A stretch of DNA of 64,000 nucleotides, from contig NZ_AUGN01000001.1 in NCBI RefSeq assembly GCF_000422685.1, positions 529,162-593,161 on the forward strand, in the 5' to 3' direction. Source of the DNA: Flavobacterium gelidilacus DSM 15343 (GTDB lineage Bacteria; Bacteroidota; Bacteroidia; Flavobacteriales; Flavobacteriaceae). This document shows positions 58,584 through 64,000 of this stretch, one piece after another (position 1 is the stretch's first letter; each line of letters starts with the position of its first letter). The notes beneath the pieces were generated by a model, which ran no database searches, had not been told where the DNA came from, and worked only from the letters and a program-made list of their open reading frames with translations. Both the position numbers and the translations under genes were made by a program.

Positions 58584-59624
58584 ATGAACAAAATAAAAAC
58601 CGCTCTCTTATCATACGGAATGTCTGGAAAAGTATTTCATGCTCCATTTATCGAGTTACACTCCGGTTTTGAATTAATTGGTGCTTGGGAACGCAGTAAA
58701 AAATTAATACAAAATGATTATCCAAATGTCAAAAGTTATACAACTCTAGAAGAATTATTGACTGACGATATAGATTTAGTCATTGTTAATACACCAGTTG
58801 ACACACATTTTCAATATGCAAAACAAGCTTTAAATGCTGGTAAACATATTATTGTTGAAAAAGCTTTTACCACAACAGCCAAAGAAGCTGAAATTCTAAA
58901 AAAATTAGCAAACGAAAAAGGACTTAAACTTGCTGTTTACCAAAATAGAAGATGGGATAGCGATTTCAAAACAGTAAAAAGTGTACTTGATGAAAATGTT
59001 TTAGGTGAAATTGTAGAAGCAGAAATTCGCTTTGATCGTTATAATCCTCAGTTAAGTGCAAAAAAATGGAAAGAAGCTAAAAATGATGGTGCTGGAATTT
59101 TAAAAGATTTAGGACCACATATTATTGATCAAGCTTTATGTTTATTTGGTTATCCAAATGCTGTTTTTGCCGACATTCGCACCCTTAGAGAAAACTCTAT
59201 AAATGATGACAATATTGACATCTTATTGTATTATCCTGATAAAACAGTAAGATTACATGCCGGTTTTTTTAACAAAGAACAATTACCTGGCTTTACTTTA
59301 CAAGGTCGACATGGAAGTTTTTTTAAATCTCGTGCTGACATTCAAGAAGATGTTCTTAAAACAGGTAAAAAACCAAATTTAGAAGATTGGGGAAAAGAAC
59401 CTGTTAAAGAAGAAGGAATTTTAAATATCACTTTAAACGGTGAAGATATTCGAAAAAATGTCCCAACAATTCCTGGTAATTATTATGATTTTTTTGAAGG
59501 AGTTTATCAGTCAATAATTAATAATACAATAGAACCTGTAACAGCTGATGATGGTTTAAAAGTCATGCAAATTATTGAAGCTGCTCTTGAAAGTTCTAAT
59601 CAAAAAAAAGTAATTGATCTATAA
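58584..59624 (+). CDS. Gfo/Idh/MocA family oxidoreductase
   Basis: 346 residues from the ATG at 58584 (MNKIKTALLS). The N-terminal Rossmann fold has LLSYGMSGKVFHAPFI, the YdgJ-like subfamily pattern. The usual EKP catalytic motif reads EKAFTTTAKEA here, a change from Pro to Ala. The C-terminal domain has LKDLGPHIIDQALCLFG with the active-site His. It probably oxidises a sugar or cyclitol with NAD(P). It is followed by a 2H phosphoesterase gene nine bases later. Confidence 0.88.
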   Translation: MNKIKTALLSYGMSGKVFHAPFIELHSGFELIGAWERSKKLIQNDYPNVKSYTTLEELLTDDIDLVIVNTPVDTHFQYAKQALNAGKHIIVEKAFTTTAKEAEILKKLANEKGLKLAVYQNRRWDSDFKTVKSVLDENVLGEIVEAEIRFDRYNPQLSAKKWKEAKNDGAGILKDLGPHIIDQALCLFGYPNAVFADIRTLRENSINDDNIDILLYYPDKTVRLHAGFFNKEQLPGFTLQGRHGSFFKSRADIQEDVLKTGKKPNLEDWGKEPVKEEGILNITLNGEDIRKNVPTIPGNYYDFFEGVYQSIINNTIEPVTADDGLKVMQIIEAALESSNQKKVIDL

Positions 59625-59633
59625 AACTAAAAA

Positions 59634-60188
59634 ATGGAAAACAAATATTCACTTGCTTTTATTCCGGATGATATTGTCATTGATGAAGTAAAGAAAATAA
59701 AACTTCAATTAGCAAATGAAATTGGTTGGTTCAACAGTAAAAATTCTTTGGCACATATTACCATTTGCGAATTCACTTCAACTGAAATTGAAATCATAAA
59801 AAATCAAATAAGTCGAATAACAGCGAGCTTCTCCCCTTTTGATGTTGAATTAGTAGATTACGATAGTTATCCAAATGGTGTATTCTTTATAAAACCTTCA
59901 GAAAAATCAAAAGAAGATTTAAAGAAAATAATAAAAATTTTAACTGCTTCATTAACTATAAAAAAAATGTACAAAAGTATTGAACCTCATCTATCTATTG
60001 CTAGAAAACTAGATGTTGAAAAGTTAAAAATAGCTAATATTCTATTTCAAAAAATAGAAGTAAAATTCTTGTGTGAAAGGGTTTTTCTGAGGAAATTTAA
60101 TACTAACTTAAAACAGTTTGAAGTTATTGATTCATTTCAATTTAAAGGTGAAAAGTCAACTCAAGTTATTCAAGGCTCTTTATTTTAA
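59634..60188 (+). CDS. 2H phosphoesterase (2'-5' RNA ligase family)
   Basis: 184 residues. Two HxT/S motifs of the 2H superfamily are present: HITICEF near residue 41 and HLSIARKL near residue 119. The family includes LigT-type RNA ligases and cyclic phosphodiesterases; most Bacteroidetes members are uncharacterised. The motifs are intact, so it should be active. It follows the Gfo/Idh gene in the same direction. Confidence 0.82.
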   Translation: MENKYSLAFIPDDIVIDEVKKIKLQLANEIGWFNSKNSLAHITICEFTSTEIEIIKNQISRITASFSPFDVELVDYDSYPNGVFFIKPSEKSKEDLKKIIKILTASLTIKKMYKSIEPHLSIARKLDVEKLKIANILFQKIEVKFLCERVFLRKFNTNLKQFEVIDSFQFKGEKSTQVIQGSLF

Positions 60189-60271
60189 AATAGAATTAGC
60201 TCACTATTTATTAATAGTTGTAAAAAAAGATTTCTTTTGCTATCTTGTCACAACTAAATTTTAATCAAAAA

Positions 60272-61171
60272 ATGGACATTAATAAAATTTCTAACTTAAT
60301 TACAGAAAAATTAACGGATTGGGTTGAAGCTTTAATCAAACTATTACCCAATATTGTTATGGCAGCCGTTGTAATGGTAATTGGTTTTTATATTGCCAAA
60401 TTCGTTCGTAAAATTGCTAGAAAACTTTTTGCTAAAATATCTAACAACATCACCCTTAACAACTTATTTAGCTCTGTAATTTATTTTATATTTATTGGCA
60501 TTGTTATTTTTACAGTTTTAAGTATTCTTAATTTAGACAAAGCCGTTACTTCAATTTTAGCTGGTGCGGGTATTTTAGGATTAGCTTTAGCCTTTGCTTT
60601 TCAAGATATTGCCGCTAATATTATGTCTGGAATCTTTATTTCATTCAGAAAACCTTTAAAAGTGGCTGATATCGTTCAAATTGGCGACTACATGGGAAAA
60701 ATAAAAGAAATTAATTTACGTGATACCGTAATGGAAACTTTTCAGGGACAAACCGTTATAATTCCTAACAAAGAAGTATTTCAAAACCCTATAGAAAATT
60801 ATACAATCTTGCAAAAAAGACGTTTTGATTTAAGCGTAGGTGTTTCTTATGGTGATGATTTAGAAAAAGTAAAACAAATTACATTAAATGCAGTTAGCGA
60901 TATTGAAGAACTTTCAAAAACAGATGCCGTTAATGTTTATTTCGTTGAATTTGGTGATAGTTCGGTAAATTTATCCGTAAGAATGTGGATTAATACTCCT
61001 GAACAATCTGTTTACAACAAAGTAGGAAGCGAAGCCATCATGAAAATTAAGAAGGCTTATGATGCTAATGACATTATGATTCCGTTCCCAATACGCACAT
61101 TAGACTTTGGAATTAAAGGTGGAACAACTTTGAATGAAATGCCGATTCAGATGTCTGATAGAAAAGAGTAA
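60272..61171 (+). CDS. mscS: Small-conductance mechanosensitive channel MscS
   Basis: 299 residues starting MDINKISNL; an upstream in-frame TTG (60245) adds nine unlikely residues. Three N-terminal membrane helices end in the pore-lining SILAGAGILGLALAFAFQ, then the MscS beta domain (ADIVQIGDYMGKIKEINLR, VIIPNKEVFQNPIENYT). It opens on membrane tension to relieve osmotic stress. A strong terminator follows. Confidence 0.92.
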   Translation: MDINKISNLITEKLTDWVEALIKLLPNIVMAAVVMVIGFYIAKFVRKIARKLFAKISNNITLNNLFSSVIYFIFIGIVIFTVLSILNLDKAVTSILAGAGILGLALAFAFQDIAANIMSGIFISFRKPLKVADIVQIGDYMGKIKEINLRDTVMETFQGQTVIIPNKEVFQNPIENYTILQKRRFDLSVGVSYGDDLEKVKQITLNAVSDIEELSKTDAVNVYFVEFGDSSVNLSVRMWINTPEQSVYNKVGSEAIMKIKKAYDANDIMIPFPIRTLDFGIKGGTTLNEMPIQMSDRKE

Positions 61172-61198
61172 TTTTAATAAGTTAAAAATATAAACTAA

Positions 61199-61230
61199 AA
61201 AAATCCTAACCGTTATGCTAGGATTTTTTT
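61199..61230. terminator. Terminator after mscS
   Basis: A 10-bp stem AAAAATCCTA / TAGGATTTTT with a 10-base loop and T-run, also placed at the 3' side of the lipoprotein gene on the other strand. Confidence 0.75.
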
Positions 61231-61244
61231 TAGTTAAATTTAGT

Positions 61245-61682
61245 TTATTTTAATTGTGATAATGGTGCACCAACTGGAATTGAACAACTATGACCAGGTT
61301 GACCGTGAGCTGGATTCATTCCAGAAGCAGTTGTATTGGACATTGGACTTGTAGCAGCATTAGCTGGAACAACACTTGGTTGAGTAGTAGTTGGTATATT
61401 ATTACTTGACGCAGATGGCGTTGAATTTAAAGGTGCACCAACAGCTATTTCGCAACGATGACCAGGTTGACCATGTGCAGGGTTTAATCCGTTCATAGCA
61501 GTTGCTGGTTGATTTGTCATTGATGGTGCTGCAATTGGCGTTATAACATTATTCTTTTGTTCTGATGATGCCTCTGAAGTTATAGGAACATTATCATTAG
61601 CTATTGGTTCTGTAGTTTCCTCATTTTTACAAGAAATAGTTAACAAGGAAATCAGTAACGCTGAAGTAAAAATCTTTTTCAT
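61245..61682 (-). CDS. Lipoprotein with two HGQPGHxC repeats
   Basis: 145 residues from the ATG at 61682. A lipoprotein signal ends at Cys18 (LLTISCKN). Residues 67-85 and 123-141 are near-identical 19-residue copies of NPAHGQPGHxCxIxVGAPL, each with two His and one Cys, separated by a Ser/Thr/Pro-rich linker. The pattern suggests surface or periplasmic metal or heme binding, but this is inference; the motif occurs in many Bacteroidetes proteins of unknown role. Confidence 0.7.
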   Translation of the reverse strand: MKKIFTSALLISLLTISCKNEETTEPIANDNVPITSEASSEQKNNVITPIAAPSMTNQPATAMNGLNPAHGQPGHRCEIAVGAPLNSTPSASSNNIPTTTQPSVVPANAATSPMSNTTASGMNPAHGQPGHSCSIPVGAPLSQLK

Positions 61683-61722
61683 TTTATCTTTTTTTTGAGA
61701 AGCTAAATATAACACTTTTAAA

Positions 61723-61858
61723 TTAAAATTTCATCCTTTGAATTCTGATAGCATTTAAAAAAGCCAATAAAGCAACACCAATATCTGCAAAAACACTTCC
61801 TAAATGGTTGCTAATCTACCAGCTTTAAGAACTAAACCAAACACTATTTTTTGTCCTT
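61723..61858 (-). pseudogene. Remnant of a heavy-metal P-type ATPase C-terminus, frameshifted
   Basis: One frame (61815-61723) reads ISNHLGSVFADIGVAL then LAFLNAIRIQRMKF and a stop, the typical end of a Zn/Cd-type P1B ATPase. The sequence just before it, in another frame, reads QKIVFGLVLKAGRLATI and then a stop. Together they are the last two helices with a frameshift between. The rest of the ATPase is absent, so this is a decayed fragment. Stops in all frames rule out a working gene. Confidence 0.6.
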
Positions 61859-61895
61859 AAATCCTTTAGATTATGCTTTTAAGTAGGACATTTTT

Positions 61896-62039
61896 TTAAA
61901 ATATTACTTTTGCCATTAAATTATAATATTTAAAATAAGTCATAAATGAATTAGTATCTAGTGAAATTGTTTTATTCTTTCTTAATAAATCGGAAATCGA
62001 ATCTTCTAAGCTATTTGTTAAACCAATATCTTTATTCAT
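61896..62039 (-). CDS. Small open frame inside the remnant region (uncertain)
   Basis: A 47-codon frame with ATG starting MNKDIGLTNSLEDSISDLL. No family is recognised and no promoter is clear. It overlaps the end of the recombinase fragment by eight bases. It may be chance or a piece of a mobile-element gene. Confidence 0.2.
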   Translation of the reverse strand: MNKDIGLTNSLEDSISDLLRKNKTISLDTNSFMTYFKYYNLMAKVIF

Positions 62040-62267
62040 TAGAAATTTCATACGGAATTAATGGATTTCTATCCAGCCAATGATTGGCGAAACATATTTT
62101 AATAATTTTATTGAAATTCTTAATGTATTTGACAGCTGTGTTATTAGCACATTTTCGAACTGTTCTCAAAAAGAATTCATAATCTGTTACAAAAGAATGA
62201 TCAATTTTAATTTTCTTAGATAGAAAAACATATAAATTTTTGCTTTCATTTTGGTAACCTTTTAATT
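62032..62267 (-). pseudogene. Fragment of a Bacteroidetes tyrosine recombinase (integrase)
   Basis: The open stretch reads GYQNESKNLYVFLSKKIKID, then FVTDYEFFLRTVRKCANNTA and VKYIKNFNKIIKICFANHWL, ending DRNPLIPYEISNE and stop. This is the SAM-like core-binding domain (phage_int_SAM type) of site-specific integrases in this phylum. The N-terminal arm domain and the catalytic R-H-R-Y domain are both missing, and a stop precedes the stretch, so it is inactive. Confidence 0.7.
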
Positions 62268-62385
62268 ATACAATAATTTAAAAAAGGTTTGTCACAAAAC
62301 AAGATGTTCAATTTTTGGTAGGGTGCTTTTTTGGTTCACAACCTTAACAGCAGCAAGGGCTCTTACTTTTATTTCTACCATTTAG

Positions 62386-62419
62386 CGAGACCCAAATTTG
62401 TGTAAATTTTAGGGTCTCG
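62386..62419. repeat. Long hairpin CGAGACCC ... GGGTCTCG
   Basis: Eight-base outer arms (62386-62393 and 62412-62419) plus inner AAATTT arms (62394-62399, 62404-62409) around a 4-base loop, with a 2-base bulge. No T-run follows. It could be a joined pair of insertion-sequence ends, left after a transposon was lost, or just a hairpin. Confidence 0.5.
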
Positions 62420-62475
62420 ATTATGCATCTTGAAATTTGATAAAGAATGTATTTCTTTGAAGTTTTAGAAAACAA

Positions 62476-62509
62476 AAAACCCCGAAATTCGTAAGATTTT
62501 CGAGGTTTT
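62476..62509 (-). terminator. Terminator downstream of the tRNA-Ser-like sequence
   Basis: On the minus strand a 15-bp stem with one G-U pair and one mismatch (arms 62509-62495 and 62490-62476), a 4-base loop and then a T-run. It lies 22 bases past the tRNA-like end, as expected for a native tRNA terminator. Confidence 0.6.
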
Positions 62510-62531
62510 GTTGAGATTTGAAATCTACTAA

Positions 62532-62548
62532 GCGGAGAAAGAGGGATT
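62532..62548 (-). other. tRNA-Ser 3'-end-like attachment site
   Basis: On the minus strand AATCCCTCTTTCTCCGC equals the 3' T-stem and acceptor strand of a flavobacterial tRNA-Ser. The remainder of the tRNA is not upstream: the loop reads GGACA instead of TTCGA and the rest is unrelated. A lone tRNA 3' end next to integrase debris is the usual mark of an attL/attR site. A full tRNA-Ser should be at the other element end, outside this window. Confidence 0.45.
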
Positions 62549-62601
62549 TGTCCAATCTCTCTGACGCCAATATTTACAAACGTTTTGCTGTAGTATGTTC
62601 T

Positions 62602-62622
62602 AATAGGTCATTGAATAGGTCA
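62602..62622 (+). repeat. Direct repeat AATAGGTCA x2 beside the attachment site
   Basis: Two 9-base copies (62602-62610, 62614-62622) spaced 12 bases apart, about 55 bases from the tRNA-like core. They are placed where recombinase arm sites often lie. The stretch from 62623 to 62787 is AT-rich and shows no gene or other element. Confidence 0.4.
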
Positions 62623-62787
62623 CTTATAAATAACAATAAAATACATTAAATTGTATACAGTAAAAGTAGTGATTATTTAAATAATTTGCAATACTATAAG
62701 ACTATTATTTGAACTTCATAATGGACTAGTATTCAAACAACTTATGAGTGCAGATAAGTAAAATTATTTCTTATTATTTTATAAATC

Positions 62788-62991
62788 TTATCCAAAAATT
62801 AAAGGCTCTACTTGTTCAATATTCAAACCAGTGTATAAACAAAATTCCTCTATTGTTAAAAACTCATTATCTCGTTTCTCATAGCTTAACTTAATAGCCT
62901 TTAACATTCTTGCACTTTGCCTATAACTTTTGCCTGTGATACGCTGTATGTCCTTTGGATAGATGCAAATCCTTTTAAACTTCAATTTCAT
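62788..62991 (-). CDS. Small conserved HTH-like protein of flavobacterial mobile regions
   Basis: 67 residues. The pattern ICIYPKDIQRITGKSYRQSA, ARMLKAIKLSYEK and FLTIEEFCLYTGLN is a small helical protein recurring in Flavobacterium accessory regions (from memory). The ITGKSYRQSARMLKAI stretch looks like a helix-turn-helix. Function unknown; perhaps a regulator of the neighbouring element. Confidence 0.65.
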   Translation of the reverse strand: MKLKFKRICIYPKDIQRITGKSYRQSARMLKAIKLSYEKRDNEFLTIEEFCLYTGLNIEQVEPLIFG

Positions 62992-63096
62992 ACTTTATCT
63001 ATACTTTTGATATAGCTTTAACTACTTGTTGAGTAGCTTTATTGTAATGCAATTTACTAATTATATTTAATTTAAAATCATTTGATTTTAAGTGCT

Positions 63097-63134
63097 TTTT
63101 AGGACATACGTGTCATTTTAGGACATATGTGACA
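63097..63134 (+). repeat. Two 19-bp tandem repeats upstream of the DUF6266 gene
   Basis: TTTTAGGACATACGTGTCA (63097-63115) is followed directly by TTTTAGGACATATGTGACA (63116-63134), differing at two positions. Each holds a GACATAyGTGwC near-palindrome, so they look like adjacent operator sites. They are 115 bases before the gene start. Confidence 0.6.
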
Positions 63135-63248
63135 CTTGTTGTTTTTTATTATGGGAATTGCTTTGTAAACTTTGCATAAATCATTCAGAATGTGGTTGCA
63201 ACAGATTGATGGAATGAAAGTGATTGTTTAATTTAAAATTTTGAAGTT

Positions 63249-64000
63249 ATGGCTAGACAGAAAGGCATAATTAAATTAAAAGGTACTATCGGAGATATTA
63301 CTTTTTACAAAACGCAAGATGGGCACTTGGCTCGTGAAAAAGGTGGAATTGATGCTAGTAGAATCAAAAGTGATCCTGCGTTTCAGAGAACTCGTGAGAA
63401 TGGTTCTGAATTTGGTAGAGCTGGAAAAGCTGGTAAGCTTTTAAGAACGGCCCTTAGACCGTTACTTTTAAATTCTGCCGATGGTAGAATGGTGAGTAGA
63501 CTTACTCAAAGAATGGTTAAAGTAATCCAAGCGGATTTGGTGAGTGAGAGAGGTTTAAGAAACGTTATTGATGGAGAGGCTGAATTGTTATTTGGTTTTG
63601 AATTCAATATTCGTGGGAAGTTAGGAACTTCTTTGTTTGCTCCTTATGTGGCAAGTATTGACCGTGCGGCTGGAGAGGTTAAAGTGGATATTGCATCATT
63701 TGTTCCAGGGAACATGATTGCAGCTCCTAGTGGAACTACTCACTTTAAGATTATATCTGGAGGTGCTGAGGTAGATTTTGAAGCTGAAACTTTTGTGGTT
63801 GCGACTTCTGAAACTCCTATCATGCCATGGGACTCTACTCCTACTGCAGTGATTAGTCAGACTAATGTGGTAACGGCTAACTCAACTAAGCCTTTGTTTT
63901 TGGCTTTAGGTGTTGAATTTTACCAAGAGATTAATGGACAAATGTATTCATTGAAAAATGGTGCTTTTAATCCATTATCGATGGCTGCAGTTGACAGTGG
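63249..64000 (+). CDS. DUF6266 family protein (cut by window edge)
   Basis: The frame starts MARQKGIIKLKGTIGDITFY and is open for 250 codons to the window edge. The next segments, GHLAREKGGIDASRIKSD and FGRAGKAGKLLRTALRPLL, match DUF6266, a Flavobacterium-centred family often present in several copies. It has no signal peptide and no recognised catalytic residues. Codon and base use are far richer in G and C than the neighbours, suggesting recent arrival. It may be a structural, phage-like or contractile-element protein, but this is only a guess. Confidence 0.8.
   Translation, partial: MARQKGIIKLKGTIGDITFYKTQDGHLAREKGGIDASRIKSDPAFQRTRENGSEFGRAGKAGKLLRTALRPLLLNSADGRMVSRLTQRMVKVIQADLVSERGLRNVIDGEAELLFGFEFNIRGKLGTSLFAPYVASIDRAAGEVKVDIASFVPGNMIAAPSGTTHFKIISGGAEVDFEAETFVVATSETPIMPWDSTPTAVISQTNVVTANSTKPLFLALGVEFYQEINGQMYSLKNGAFNPLSMAAVDS

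Noticed and set aside
62290..62385. Minus-strand frame starting MVEIKVRALAAVKVV
   Set aside because: About 30 codons in the remnant zone, no recognisable family and no promoter; kept only as part of the graveyard.

Overview
The window looks like the chromosome of a proteorhodopsin-bearing member of the Flavobacteriaceae, most likely a Flavobacterium or close relative. The DNA is very AT-rich. Promoters fit the Bacteroidetes -33 TTTG / -7 TAnnTTTG pattern rather than the E. coli one, and Shine-Dalgarno sequences are absent. Many genes belong to families typical of this group (DUF5723, DUF6952, DUF6428, DUF2805, DUF6266, Blh, ACR3-type ars operon). Most of the window is ordinary core genome; the last 2.3 kb (about 61.7-64.0 kb) is a decayed mobile-element junction.

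Layout: 0-4.4 kb holds a truncated SDR gene, the SRP RNA (divergent from a glutaminyl cyclase lipoprotein), two small unknown proteins, a DUF4442 thioesterase-like protein and a nitronate monooxygenase. 4.5-6.3 kb is a divergent proteorhodopsin/blh pair: a green-type proton pump plus the enzyme that makes retinal from beta-carotene. 6.3-14 kb carries dnaK, an unusual AAA ATPase-methyltransferase fusion, serine dehydratase, DUF2809, an NTF2-like protein and NhaD. 14-21.6 kb carries panB, an RluA-type synthase, a DUF5723/membrane protein/zinc peptidase operon, a SET-domain protein, DUF2805, DUF2452 and comM. 21.9-27.2 kb is a tight operon of a sodium:solute symporter, an acetyltransferase, an M20 hydrolase and two PLP racemases, which reads as an amino-acid/D-amino-acid salvage unit. 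A membrane protein/XRE regulator pair follows. 28-34 kb (minus strand) holds dsbD, tilS, an AAA_14/DUF4143 ATPase with a six-unit 22-bp tandem array in its promoter, and pabB.

34-43.9 kb is central metabolism and amino-acid handling: lpd, pckA, ThrE exporter, Lrp regulator, methionine gamma-lyase-like enzyme and NhaC. 44-51.5 kb is a redox and arsenic region: katG, peroxiredoxin-thioredoxin-DUF6952, the ars operon (arsR, DUF6428, methyltransferase, arsC, acr3) and tpx. 51.5-57.6 kb is an envelope operon: dgkA, ftsK, lolA, an LptF/LptG permease, and ribB with a degenerate RibA half. 57.6-61.7 kb has a TSUP exporter, a Gfo/Idh oxidoreductase, a 2H phosphoesterase, MscS and a lipoprotein with two HGQPGHxC repeats.

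The right end contains a frameshifted P-type ATPase tail, a fragment of a Bacteroidetes tyrosine recombinase, a tRNA-Ser 3'-end-like attachment sequence with its terminator, a small HTH-like gene, 19-bp tandem repeats and the start of a DUF6266 gene of visibly different base composition. The most interesting loci are the ATPase-methyltransferase fusion, the 22-bp iteron array, the repeated TTTAAACAAA boxes in the proteorhodopsin/blh promoter, and the mobile-element scar. All functional calls come from reading motifs; no search was run.
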